A DNA stretch of 41,293 nt from an uncultured Candidatus Melainabacteria bacterium (GTDB lineage Bacteria > Cyanobacteriota > Vampirovibrionia > Gastranaerophilales > Gastranaerophilaceae): assembly GCA_950096985.1 (NCBI GenBank), contig CATNBA010000014.1, positions 1 to 41,293 of the forward strand, written 5' to 3'. Under the pieces are notes generated by a model that was given only the letters and a program-made list of their open reading frames with translations, was not told the origin of the DNA and ran no database searches. Each line of letters starts with the position of its first letter. Positions within the stretch are counted from its first letter, which is position 1. Positions 23,467 to 32,457 of the stretch are shown one piece after another. The translations under genes and the position numbers were made by a program.

Positions 23467-25428
23467 ATGGGAATGGCGGCAGGACAAGCAAGATTATTAT
23501 CAATAACATCTCGTATGTCTGATAATGAGTTAAGAGCTCAGATTATCAACAATAACAAGATGCGTCTTGCTACACAAAGCTCACAGGCAAGTGAAGCTTA
23601 TGTTATTGCGCTTAATGAAGCTCAAATGATGTTTACTAACTATGATAAAGATAATAATAAATCTTATCAAAAACTTACTCATAAAGCTTTAACTTCATAT
23701 AATCCATATAATAATCAGTATATTATAACAAATGCATCAGGTAATGTTCTATTATCTGAAAAAGATGCAATTAATTATAAAAATGCTAATGGTGATGTAA
23801 AAGAATTCTTAAAAGCATACGGACTTGAAGAAACAACTTCTTATTGGGAAAGTCTGGATGTATATTCTGATGGAGATAAAATTCAATATAAGACAGATTC
23901 TACTGCTGACGGTGTTGATTGGATTACAAAACCAGACGGATATAAGGGAACTGTAACTGAATATCTAAAAGATTTATATGAAGGTACATACGAGGGAGAT
24001 AATGGTACGCCTAAAATTCATCCTGGATATATGGATGCAGTCTCTTCAAATGAATATTATACATACTCAAAAGCTTTAGCAAATTATAATGAAAAATATG
24101 ATGCCGTATTAACTACTATTAAAGCAGGTATGGATAATAAATTAAATGATTTATTAAAAGGCTTAGGAAATCCAAATGACTGGACTGCAGATAATGTAGA
24201 TAATAAGATGTCAAGCTTAAAAACTGTTTTAGAGAATGCTAAAACATACATTGTTCAAGGTGCTCCTCAAAACAGTAATGCTTTAGAATTGCTAAGTTCT
24301 TTATCGAAAAAAATAGATAATAATTCGGGAGCAGATAAGATTATTGGTACTTATACTCAAGATGATTGTATAATCGAGAAGGATGCTTTGGGTACTACTT
24401 TAACTCTTAAATATAAGAATGAAGATGGTTCTGCAGGAGGTGTTATATTATCAATTTCAAAAATTGGAGTAGCTTATACAGGTCAGCGTAATGATGCTGA
24501 TGGAAATATGCAACAAGCAGACTACGATGGAAAAGAGTTAAAATATAATTATAATGATGCTGATGGAAATATACTACAAACTATCACAACTACTGGTTTA
24601 AATTTCGAAAAACTTTTAAAATCAAATACTTCATTTACAATTGAAGACAAGGTTCCAAATACACTTGAAAATAAAAAAAGTGTATCGCAGGAAGTCTATG
24701 ATCAACTTAAAGCATCTATTTATAGCATATGGGAGCCTATGCACAAAACAGGCTCTAAGTTTGACTTCATTGACACAAACAGTGATGAATATAAAGATTT
24801 TCAAGAAGCAGCAAAGGCTCTTGGAGCTGCGGTCGGCTTAAATACTGTTAATGATGATGAATATTTTGAAATTGGTAATATTGATTTTATTCAAAATAAA
24901 CTGAAGGGTTCTAATGGTAATTCAGGTGCTTTCCAAAAAGTTTATGATGCCTATATATTAGATTGTATTATGAATACATTCGGCGAGCCAAAATATACTT
25001 GGATTGACAAGAATAACCCTAATGAAAATGGCGAAACTAAAGCTCAATGGTATGAAAACCTATTTGAGCGTATTCAAAGAGGCGGATATAAAGTATTACA
25101 AGATGGACTTGCTTCAAGCAATGAATGGATGCAGTTTGCCTTTGAAAGCGGTATTATAACTATGGAACAGGTTGATGCTAACAAAAATTGGCAGCCGTTA
25201 ATATATTCGAATTGTTCTGATATTACAGAACAAACTAATGATGCAGCTATTGCAAAAGCTGAAGCTGAATACAAATCTGCTATGAATAAAATTGAGAACA
25301 AAGATAAACGTTACGATTTAGAATTGAAAAATATCGATACTGAACACAATTCATTACAAGTTGAGTACGATTCTATCAAAACTGCTATTGATAAAAATAT
25401 TGAACGTACATTTAAGCTTTATTCTTAA
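23467..25428 (+). CDS. Orphan protein D with conserved-type helical ends
   Basis: A 653-aa protein. The N-terminus MGMAAGQARLLSITSRMSDN opens about 60 residues of amphipathic helix rich in Ala, Gln, Asn and Leu. The C-terminal 60 residues form a charged helix with heptad character ending in KNIERTFKLYS. Between them is a long Asn/Asp/Tyr/Lys-rich region with no recognised domain and only isolated EF-hand-like text (YDKDNNKSYQKLT). I recall similar N-termini in Gastranaerophilales proteins, but no function. Helical ends around a variable middle recall flagellin or hook-associated proteins; this is analogy only. AGGAAAGG lies 10-20 nt before the ATG. It is monocistronic; the 219 bp upstream contain TTGAAA and AT-rich -10 candidates but no clear promoter. 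Confidence 0.8.
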   Translation: MGMAAGQARLLSITSRMSDNELRAQIINNNKMRLATQSSQASEAYVIALNEAQMMFTNYDKDNNKSYQKLTHKALTSYNPYNNQYIITNASGNVLLSEKDAINYKNANGDVKEFLKAYGLEETTSYWESLDVYSDGDKIQYKTDSTADGVDWITKPDGYKGTVTEYLKDLYEGTYEGDNGTPKIHPGYMDAVSSNEYYTYSKALANYNEKYDAVLTTIKAGMDNKLNDLLKGLGNPNDWTADNVDNKMSSLKTVLENAKTYIVQGAPQNSNALELLSSLSKKIDNNSGADKIIGTYTQDDCIIEKDALGTTLTLKYKNEDGSAGGVILSISKIGVAYTGQRNDADGNMQQADYDGKELKYNYNDADGNILQTITTTGLNFEKLLKSNTSFTIEDKVPNTLENKKSVSQEVYDQLKASIYSIWEPMHKTGSKFDFIDTNSDEYKDFQEAAKALGAAVGLNTVNDDEYFEIGNIDFIQNKLKGSNGNSGAFQKVYDAYILDCIMNTFGEPKYTWIDKNNPNENGETKAQWYENLFERIQRGGYKVLQDGLASSNEWMQFAFESGIITMEQVDANKNWQPLIYSNCSDITEQTNDAAIAKAEAEYKSAMNKIENKDKRYDLELKNIDTEHNSLQVEYDSIKTAIDKNIERTFKLYS

Positions 25429-25446
25429 GCTCTCACAGTAACTAAT

Positions 25447-26754
25447 TTATATTATACGATGTGGTCTGGTTAACAGTTGAGCATCAACACGCTCTTTAAT
25501 CGCTCCTACAGGTTCAAAATATGGAGAAACTGTCATTACTTTTGCTGCAATATCAGGATAATAGTAAATAAATCTTAATTCACTTGAAGTTAAAGGCTTT
25601 TGAGTGTGTACGTTAGCATAACGTGCAAGTTCTAAGATATTGCGAGCCTCATGTTCGTCTTTAAATTCAAGTTCAAGGTTATCGTATACATTTCTAAAAC
25701 CTTTAATTCCGCCGTATTCACCGGTTGTAATCATTCTGCCTGTTTCAATAATTTCAGGCTCTCCCCTTCCGAGTTCTTCAAAGTCATAAAGTTCATAATT
25801 CCTTCTGTCTTTTAAAGCTCCATCAGCATGAATACCTGATTCGTGTGCAAATGCGTTATCACCAACAGCTGGCTGATTTATAGGGATAGGCACTCCAAAT
25901 GCATATGCTGTATATTTTGCAAGTTTCCAGGCCTTACTCAAATCAATATTCGGGTCAATATGATATTTGTTCTTAAATCCAGCAGATTTAAGGATTGCAA
26001 GCAGGCAGGAAACTAAATCTGCATTACCTGCACGTTCTCCCATGCCGTTAATTGCGGTATTAATATAGGCATCAACACCGGCATCAATTGCTGCACGTGC
26101 GCCCATCACAGAACATGCTGTTGCCATGCCTAAGTCATTATGAAAATGCATTTCGATTGGCATTTGAACTTCTTTTGCAATTTTATAAATTCTTTCATAT
26201 GTTGTCTGCGGGTCTTCAAAACCTAATGTATCACAGTATCTGAAACGTCTTGCCCCTGATTTTTTAGCCTCTTTTGCAAATCTGATAAGATATTCCAAAT
26301 CGCTTCTGGAAGCATCTTCCGCGTTAACTCCTATATCCTGTGCCCCTAATGAAACTGCACACTCAACTGCATCACATGTAAGGTTTATAATATCTTGAGG
26401 AGTTTTCTTGCCCATGTATTTCCCGTTAATCATCTGATCTGACGTTGATTGGGATAGGTTAATATTTTTTAATTTCGGCACATTTTTAAAAGAAAGTTCA
26501 ACATCTGATGCTATGGCTCTCATCCAACCTGATAGTCTTGTTGTAGAAATTACGTTTCTTTCAACAAGTTCAAGGTTGCCATTTAGGTAATTTATTTCGT
26601 GTTTTGTTGTCGGAAATCCAAACTCTGATTGAGTAATTCCCATATCGTCTAGCATTAAATTAATAATCGTTTTTTGTAATTTTGCAAGACCTAATCTTGA
26701 GGTCTGTACTCCGTCCCTGTTTGTAACATCTACAAAATAAATCTTGTTTGTCAT
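25447..26754 (-). CDS. Homocitrate synthase / isopropylmalate synthase family enzyme
   Basis: A 435-aa Claisen-type condensing enzyme of the DRE-TIM metallolyase family, which adds the acetyl group of acetyl-CoA to a 2-oxo acid. Near the N-terminus is DVTNRDGVQTS (the D.T.RDG motif). The metal-site histidines are in MHFHNDLGMATA (about 203), followed by INGMGERAGNADL and the ESGIHADG motif (about 300). The C-terminal regulatory domain of LeuA is missing, and the length suits homocitrate synthase or Re-citrate synthase rather than full LeuA. Substrate choice among 2-oxoglutarate, oxaloacetate and 2-oxoisovalerate cannot be settled here. AAAGGAG lies 4-5 nt before the ATG. It diverges from a TPR gene through overlapping promoters. 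Confidence 0.82.
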   Translation of the reverse strand: MTNKIYFVDVTNRDGVQTSRLGLAKLQKTIINLMLDDMGITQSEFGFPTTKHEINYLNGNLELVERNVISTTRLSGWMRAIASDVELSFKNVPKLKNINLSQSTSDQMINGKYMGKKTPQDIINLTCDAVECAVSLGAQDIGVNAEDASRSDLEYLIRFAKEAKKSGARRFRYCDTLGFEDPQTTYERIYKIAKEVQMPIEMHFHNDLGMATACSVMGARAAIDAGVDAYINTAINGMGERAGNADLVSCLLAILKSAGFKNKYHIDPNIDLSKAWKLAKYTAYAFGVPIPINQPAVGDNAFAHESGIHADGALKDRRNYELYDFEELGRGEPEIIETGRMITTGEYGGIKGFRNVYDNLELEFKDEHEARNILELARYANVHTQKPLTSSELRFIYYYPDIAAKVMTVSPYFEPVGAIKERVDAQLLTRPHRII

Positions 26755-26782
26755 TTTACTCCTTTAAAAACCCGTAATAAAC

Positions 26783-26811
26783 TTGCTTTTTTATATAATA
26801 TTATTTACAAT
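26783..26811 (+). promoter_or_regulatory. Rightward promoter of the 530-aa TPR gene
   Basis: TTGCTT (26783-26788), 17 bp, TACAAT (26806-26811). The leader is about 33 nt and contains no Shine-Dalgarno sequence near the ATG at 26851. Confidence 0.6.
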
Positions 26812-26826
26812 GTAGACAGGTGTCAA
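26798..26826 (-). promoter_or_regulatory. Leftward promoter of the condensing-enzyme gene
   Basis: On the minus strand a perfect TTGACA (26821-26826) is 17 bp from TAATAT (26798-26803). The -10 lies inside the spacer of the rightward promoter, so the two promoters physically overlap. Confidence 0.7.
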
Positions 26827-26850
26827 GCATCTTTATAGAATATTAATATT

Positions 26851-28443
26851 ATGACTAATACAAAACAACTGGAAAAAAAGATTAATAAAGAGTATAAAAC
26901 AGGCAATGTTAAAAGCGCGATAGAACTTTGCCAGATAGGTTTGCAGGAAGATCCTACAAATGCTGATTTGCATGTCAGACTTGGTGATTTATATTTAGCA
27001 TGGCATTTGGATATTTATAATTCATGCCGGTATATAGACGAGGCTATCACTGAATACCAACGTGCTTTGGAAAGTTATATTGACTCTGCCGAAATATATT
27101 TTAAAATAGGGCAGGCTCATTATTTTAAAGGTGATTTGGATAAAGCAATTAATTATCTTGATACAGCTATTTCTAAGAATAGTAAATTAGGCAAGGCTTA
27201 TTATCTTTTGGCTGAAACGTATACTAAAAAAGCAAGATTTTTAGAGGCATCTATGAACGCGAAAATGGCAATAAAAGTTATGCCGTTTGCAAATTCTTGT
27301 GCTCATTTTCTTCTTTCAAATCTTTATAATGTGTCATCTGCAAGAAGTTTTAAAAATTGGATATTATCAAAATTTGAATATGCTCTATCATTGGCGACTT
27401 TGCCGTTTGATAAAATTGCATTGGGAAATGTTGCAAAAGCGCTTTCATATATTAAATTTTTCCCTGTTCTGGTAAAAGGTGCATATCAGGTTCATACAAA
27501 TAAACTTAATGAAGCTTTGGAAACATATTCTGATGCTATTGAAAAAGCTCCCGGTTTCTTACCTTTATACTGTCTGCTTGGCGATATATATCGTTCATTG
27601 GGACAGTTTGATGATGCTATTACAGAATACAAAATGGCAATTTGGCTTGATTGTTTAAACATTCAGGCATACAGACATTTATGTCTTGCTTATGAAGAAC
27701 AAGGAGATTATGACAGCGCTGTTGAAATTTATGAAAAATTAATTCAAATTATGCCAAACATGCCTGATGTTCATTCAAATCTTGCAAATATTTTGTATGT
27801 CAAAGGTGATATCGACGGCGCAATTTCTCATTTCCAAACAGCAGTTACTTTAAATCCGAAAAAACAATGGACAAGTATTGTAAATCAGACTTTAGGATTT
27901 GTATATCAGGAGGCAAAACAGGATTTGAATGCTGCAATAAGTTCTTATCAGAGTGCTTATTTACAAACACCTAAAGATATTGATATTTATGTAAATTTAG
28001 GTAGCGCGTTTTATGATAAAGAGGATATTGAAAACGCTTTGCAAGTCTATAGAAATGCTCTTGATCTTGACCCTGAAAATGCTAAAATTCATTGCAACCT
28101 CGGCTTTTTATTCTGGGGTAAAGGTGATATTGATGAAGCTTTGAAGGAGTATGAGCTTGCGATTCAATATGACCCGAATTACGACATTGCCTATAATAAT
28201 ATGGGTGTAATTTATCTTGATGATTTGGGCAGAGTAAAACAGGCAATGGAATTATTTAAAAAATCCGTTGAATGTAATCCGAATTATGCACTTGCTCACT
28301 TTAACCTTGCCCGTGCAATTTCAATTACTGGCGATAAGATTGAAGCTGCAAAACTTTATCAAATTGCGCAAGATATAAATAAGATTACAAACGAAATCGA
28401 CCCGCAGGATATTTTGGATAAGATTAACGGATTATTTGAATAG
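26851..28443 (+). CDS. Large TPR protein
   Basis: A 530-aa soluble protein with about twelve TPR units in two blocks. The first spans about 35-150 (YFKIGQAHYFKGDLDKAINYL). A hydrophobic, non-repeat segment of about 60 residues follows (around 155-215, LSKFEYALSLATLPFDK). The second block runs from about 220 to 510 (LYCLLGDIYRSLGQFDDAIT; IHCNLGFLFWGKGDIDEALK). It is presumably a scaffold; partners are unknown. It is monocistronic, reads away from the condensing-enzyme gene, and lacks a Shine-Dalgarno sequence. Confidence 0.92.
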   Translation: MTNTKQLEKKINKEYKTGNVKSAIELCQIGLQEDPTNADLHVRLGDLYLAWHLDIYNSCRYIDEAITEYQRALESYIDSAEIYFKIGQAHYFKGDLDKAINYLDTAISKNSKLGKAYYLLAETYTKKARFLEASMNAKMAIKVMPFANSCAHFLLSNLYNVSSARSFKNWILSKFEYALSLATLPFDKIALGNVAKALSYIKFFPVLVKGAYQVHTNKLNEALETYSDAIEKAPGFLPLYCLLGDIYRSLGQFDDAITEYKMAIWLDCLNIQAYRHLCLAYEEQGDYDSAVEIYEKLIQIMPNMPDVHSNLANILYVKGDIDGAISHFQTAVTLNPKKQWTSIVNQTLGFVYQEAKQDLNAAISSYQSAYLQTPKDIDIYVNLGSAFYDKEDIENALQVYRNALDLDPENAKIHCNLGFLFWGKGDIDEALKEYELAIQYDPNYDIAYNNMGVIYLDDLGRVKQAMELFKKSVECNPNYALAHFNLARAISITGDKIEAAKLYQIAQDINKITNEIDPQDILDKINGLFE

Positions 28444-28475
28444 GGAACGTGCCGTTCCATCCGTCATATTGTATT

Positions 28476-28500
28476 TTGGAATTAAAGTCCAAGTTTGATT
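28476..28500 (+). terminator. Possible weak terminator after the TPR gene
   Basis: TTGGA (28476-28480) pairs with TCCAA (28488-28492) and is followed by GTTTGATTTT. A second hairpin, GGAACG/CGTTCC, sits just before it at 28444-28458. Neither is a textbook terminator. Confidence 0.3.
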
Positions 28501-29226
28501 TTACTTGTAAATTTTATTTCCTATTTGAACCTGTGTAACATACATATCTTCGCAAGCGCCAGAACCACGGCTTGAAGCGTTTGTGTCAGTGCGAGACATG
28601 CTGGTTTTTGCTACAAGTTCACTTTTGTCAGTGTAAATATCAACAAGATAGCCGTCAAGTTTTATAATATCGTTCTTTTTGATTTGTAAAAGTCCGCCCA
28701 TAACATTGGTGTTTGCAGGTATCATGTGAGTATGTGCAATATGTGATGTTATGTAGCCTGAACCCCAAGGACTTGAACCATCCCAGCGGTAGTATAAAAT
28801 TCGAGCTTGACCAAGTGTTTTTTTAGAATTAAATTTGATATGTTTATAAAGTTCTTTTTTATCTGCTGCCAAATCTCCCCATGCAAGTCCCAAATCAAGC
28901 AGGGCAACATCATCAAATTTGTTTCTCATTATATCTCTAAACCAAAAATTATTGTTTTTAGCAACAACAAGTGCGGAAATTGAATATTCTGCCTGCGGAC
29001 TAAGTGCATAAAGTCCGCGTTCTCCATAATATTTAATATATTTTGCATTCTTAAGATCTGTTTGTAAAGGATCTTTAGAGGTATCAATAGTGTTTTCTTT
29101 TACGACTGTTGCTTTTGGAAAACTGTATTTTATTCTAAACATTAAATCGCCAAATATAGAATTTATTACAATTATCAAAAGTATAATTACACAAATCTTA
29201 CAAAACCAATCCCAAATCTTATCCAT
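28501..29226 (-). CDS. Membrane-anchored protein of unknown function
   Basis: A 241-aa protein with one N-terminal transmembrane helix (about 8-28) and an extracytoplasmic domain. Visible stretches are GLYALSPQAEYSISALVVAKN (as a LSP.A.YSI pattern), the acidic/aromatic LLDLGLAWGDLA, a cluster HIAHTHMIPAN, then DGYLVDIYTD and SMSRTDTNASSRGSGACEDMYV. I have seen this arrangement in uncharacterised proteins of other bacteria but know of no assigned function. It shares one nucleotide with the sensor kinase stop (TAATG), so the two are translationally coupled, which may mean the protein senses or modifies the same envelope signal. It is the last gene of the long leftward run. Confidence 0.75.
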   Translation of the reverse strand: MDKIWDWFCKICVIILLIIVINSIFGDLMFRIKYSFPKATVVKENTIDTSKDPLQTDLKNAKYIKYYGERGLYALSPQAEYSISALVVAKNNNFWFRDIMRNKFDDVALLDLGLAWGDLAADKKELYKHIKFNSKKTLGQARILYYRWDGSSPWGSGYITSHIAHTHMIPANTNVMGGLLQIKKNDIIKLDGYLVDIYTDKSELVAKTSMSRTDTNASSRGSGACEDMYVTQVQIGNKIYK

Positions 29227-30983
29227 TAAACTATGCTTTCTTCAACTGTGCAAATTGGTAAAATAATCCCAAAAGTTGCACCTTTGCCAATTTCAGAATG
29301 TACAAAAATTTTACCGCTATGATATTTTTCAATTGTTGTTTTTACAAGGTGTAAGCCCAAACCTGTGCCTTTTATCGTATGAATATTATTTTCAACCCTG
29401 TAAAATCTGTCGAAAATCTTTTTCTGATGTTCCGGTGCAATTCCGCATCCTTGATCTGTTACAGTAAGTTCAATCTCATCACCTTTTTTGTTCAAATTAA
29501 CTTTTATTTCTCCATTTTCAGGTGAATACTTAATCGCATTTGATAAAAGATTAGTCAATGCGCGCTCAATTCCGTCATAATTAAACAAAAACTGAGGAAT
29601 ATTTTCTTCCTTGGTTACGGAAATTGTTAAATTGTGCTCATTAGTAAGTCTTTGGACATGTTCAACACTGGTATTTACAACTTCATCAATACTGTTTAAA
29701 GATTTTTCCATCTGCGCATTAGCTTCCATTCGTGAAAAGTCAAGAATATCATTAACCATGCCGTTTAATCTTATAATTTCCTGGTTAATAGTTCCTATAA
29801 ACTCTTTTTGAGTTTCATAATCAAAATCATTACCATAGTTATAAAGTGTGTCTATGTAGCTTCTTAAAACTGTTACCGGAGTTCTTAATTCATGGGATAC
29901 ATTTGATATAAATGTTGAACGCATTGCATCCATTTCTGCCTCTTTTGTCATATCAATAAGAACAATAATATAGCCGACATAGTCTTTATTGCGGGTAAAC
30001 ATAGGTGAAATAATGGATTTAATTACTCGTTTGTCGACTTGAATATTAAATTCAAGCGGTTTTTTCTCCATAACAGCAAGAGGAGTATCTTTAAATTCTT
30101 CAATTTTATCTTTAAAGCAGTAACTGCCTTCAGTGTCAATGTAATTTTGAATTTTGGTATCAAGCATCTGATTTTCTTCTAAATCCAAAAGCTGATGAGC
30201 GTGATTGTTAACGAGAACTACGCTGTCATTGTTATCGCAAACTACAACTCCGTTTGCAATACTCATAAGAACTGCTTCAAGCTTGTTACGTTCAAGAGTT
30301 AGCTGTTCAATATTTTGTTCTTCGTAAATATGCAATTTGTTTGACATATCATTAAATGCATTAAATAATTCTTTTACTTCAGAGCTTACTTCTTTGTCTT
30401 GAATTGTAAAACCGAATTCACCGCTTGAAATTTTATGTACACCTTCATGTAATATTCTTAGCTCTCGTGTGATAAGGTAAGTATTAATTAATATAACAAA
30501 TGCAAATACAATCCAAGCAACAGAAAATACAAATAAAAGTGAAGCTCGTGTAGTTGCGGAAATCTGTGAAATTATACTTCCGGAAAGTCCAACGGTAACT
30601 GAACCTGCGTTTTTGTTATCATCAGTAATCATTGGAGAATTTACAGTAATGCTTGGTGATTTTGGATTTACTGATTTATGTGCATCGGTTTTGTAAATTA
30701 GTTTACCATCAGCATCTCTAAACTCTATAAAAACAATATCATCATGCGAAGCTACAATTGTGTCTGCGTGAGATTTTAAAGTTTCATGTGAAGATGCAAG
30801 TTCGGTGCATTCAATAGCTAGTGCTCTTGAAACAATTTGTCCGAAATTCTGGTAACCGTAATTAAGCTTTTTTTGGATGTTAAAAATCGCAAAAACAGCG
30901 ATTGCAACAATTAGAACCGTACTTAAAATAAGCCCTGATATAATCAGTCGGTTTTGTGTGGTTAAACTTACCTGTTTTGTCAT
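29226..30983 (-). CDS. PhoR-type sensor histidine kinase with HAMP and PAS domains
   Basis: A 585-aa membrane kinase. Transmembrane helices at about 13-33 and 147-168 bracket an extracytoplasmic sensor of about 110 residues. HAMP follows (about 170-222), then a PAS domain (about 232-335), HisKA with the phospho-accepting histidine in SNVSHELRTPVTVL (about 364), and HATPase with the N box LLSNAIKYSPENG (about 476), G1 DQGCGIAPEHQ (about 512) and G2 GTGLGLHLVK (about 541). No response regulator gene is adjacent, so its partner lies elsewhere. It is 22 bp downstream of the flavoprotein gene, has only a distant weak ribosome site, and is coupled by TAATG to the downstream membrane protein. Confidence 0.93.
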   Translation of the reverse strand: MTKQVSLTTQNRLIISGLILSTVLIVAIAVFAIFNIQKKLNYGYQNFGQIVSRALAIECTELASSHETLKSHADTIVASHDDIVFIEFRDADGKLIYKTDAHKSVNPKSPSITVNSPMITDDNKNAGSVTVGLSGSIISQISATTRASLLFVFSVAWIVFAFVILINTYLITRELRILHEGVHKISSGEFGFTIQDKEVSSEVKELFNAFNDMSNKLHIYEEQNIEQLTLERNKLEAVLMSIANGVVVCDNNDSVVLVNNHAHQLLDLEENQMLDTKIQNYIDTEGSYCFKDKIEEFKDTPLAVMEKKPLEFNIQVDKRVIKSIISPMFTRNKDYVGYIIVLIDMTKEAEMDAMRSTFISNVSHELRTPVTVLRSYIDTLYNYGNDFDYETQKEFIGTINQEIIRLNGMVNDILDFSRMEANAQMEKSLNSIDEVVNTSVEHVQRLTNEHNLTISVTKEENIPQFLFNYDGIERALTNLLSNAIKYSPENGEIKVNLNKKGDEIELTVTDQGCGIAPEHQKKIFDRFYRVENNIHTIKGTGLGLHLVKTTIEKYHSGKIFVHSEIGKGATFGIILPICTVEESIV

Positions 30984-31005
30984 AATGAAATTATATCACC
31001 TTATA

Positions 31006-32379
31006 CTATCTGGCGCAAATTGTTCGTGCAACATGAACACCTGATGCTGAAGCTTGAATAAGTCCTCTAGTTACGCCGGCACCGTCACCTATTGCAAATA
31101 AGTTTTTTACACCTTCTGTTTCAAGTTCGTTTGTTAATTTAACTCTTGCTGAGTAGAACTTAACTTCAATACCGTAAAGAAGTGTGTATCTTGATGCTGT
31201 TCCCGGACAAACTTTATCAAGAGCCTGAAGCATCTCAATAATACTTGTCATTTGTCTGTAAGGAATAACAAGGCTCAAATCTCCCGGAGTTGCGCAGGTT
31301 AGTGTAGGTTTAATAATGCTTGATTTAATTCTTTCCGGAGTTGAACGTCTTCCGTCAAGCAAATCACCGAAACGCTGAACAAGAATTCCGCCGCCTAACA
31401 TGTTTGCTAACCTTGCAATATGCTGTCCGTATTGAATTGGTTCTTTGAACGGTTCTGTAAATTTTTCGCTTACCAGCAATGCAAAGTTTGTATTATTGGT
31501 TGTTTTCTCTGCATAACTATGCCCGTTTACTGTAGAAATACCATTGTAATTTTCCTGAACAACTTCTCCATTCGGGTTCATACAGAATGTTCTCACTTCG
31601 TCACCGAATGTTGGAGAATGATAAATCAACTTTGATTCATATAATTTGTCCGTTAACGGTTCAAATACAGGTGCAGGAAGCTCTACACGTACACCTACGT
31701 CAACTGCATTGTTAACCATACCAATTTTATTTTTTGCAAATTCTTGTGTAAGCCAATCTGCACCTTCTCTGCCCGGAGCAATAATTGTATATTCAGCACA
31801 AATTGTTTCGCCATTATCAAGAACTATACCTTTAACCTGCTCGCATTCTACAAGCAGTGATTTTACAGAAACATTGTTGATTATAGTAATTCTTTCATCA
31901 AGAAAATCTTGCATATTTTTTAAAACTTGCAAACTTCTTTCTGTACCAAGGTGTCTTACAGGAGAATGTACAAGTTTTAATTCAGCAAGTGCAGCTTGTC
32001 TTTCAAGTTCTCTAAATGTGTTCATGTCAGTACCGAAAACTTCGTCAGTAGCTCCGAAATCAAGATATAATTGGTCAGAATAAGCAATTAAATCCTCAAC
32101 TTTTTTTCTGTCCATATAATCAACGAGATGACCGCCTACATCAGGAGTTAAAGTTAGCTTACCGTCAGAAAATGCACCGGCTCCGCCCCAGCCGCATAAA
32201 AGACCGCATTTTTTGCAAGTAGGGCATTTATCGTAACCTTCTCTAAGCAGGCAAGTACGTTTTTCAATTTTTTGACCTTTTTCTATTAAAACAACTTTCC
32301 ATTCAGGTTTTAATTTGGTAATTTCTAAAGCCGTAAAAATTCCGGCAGGACCTGCTCCGATAATAGCTACATTATACAT
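31006..32379 (-). CDS. NAD(P)/FAD-dependent oxidoreductase, COG2509 type
   Basis: A 457-aa flavoprotein. The Rossmann FAD motif VAIIGAGPAGIFTALE is at residues 4-19. A cysteine-rich stretch follows (CLLREGYDKCPTCKKCGLLCG, about residues 43-63), then WGGAGAFSDGKLTLTPDVGG, which is the signature of the uncharacterised COG2509 FAD dehydrogenases. The C-terminal part contains NLFAIGDGAGVTRGLIQASASG, the second FAD contact. The cysteines could bind a metal or an iron-sulfur cluster, but this is unproven. Substrate unknown. GGAGATATGAG precedes the ATG. It sits 78 bp below the FKG-motif gene and 22 bp above the sensor kinase. Confidence 0.88.
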   Translation of the reverse strand: MYNVAIIGAGPAGIFTALEITKLKPEWKVVLIEKGQKIEKRTCLLREGYDKCPTCKKCGLLCGWGGAGAFSDGKLTLTPDVGGHLVDYMDRKKVEDLIAYSDQLYLDFGATDEVFGTDMNTFRELERQAALAELKLVHSPVRHLGTERSLQVLKNMQDFLDERITIINNVSVKSLLVECEQVKGIVLDNGETICAEYTIIAPGREGADWLTQEFAKNKIGMVNNAVDVGVRVELPAPVFEPLTDKLYESKLIYHSPTFGDEVRTFCMNPNGEVVQENYNGISTVNGHSYAEKTTNNTNFALLVSEKFTEPFKEPIQYGQHIARLANMLGGGILVQRFGDLLDGRRSTPERIKSSIIKPTLTCATPGDLSLVIPYRQMTSIIEMLQALDKVCPGTASRYTLLYGIEVKFYSARVKLTNELETEGVKNLFAIGDGAGVTRGLIQASASGVHVARTICAR

Positions 32380-32457
32380 CTCATATCTCCATATATTTAG
32401 TCAACCAATTAAATATAACCCGAACATACTTAATTTAAAAGGCATTGTAAGCATTTG

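Noticed and set aside
28444-28458. GGAACG/CGTTCC hairpin as a strong terminator between the convergent TPR and membrane-protein genes.
   Set aside because: No T tract follows in either direction.
31646-32083. Open frame of 145 codons on the plus strand opposite the flavoprotein gene.
   Set aside because: The composition (Ser/Thr-rich shadow) and lack of a ribosome site fit a mirror of the real gene on the other strand.
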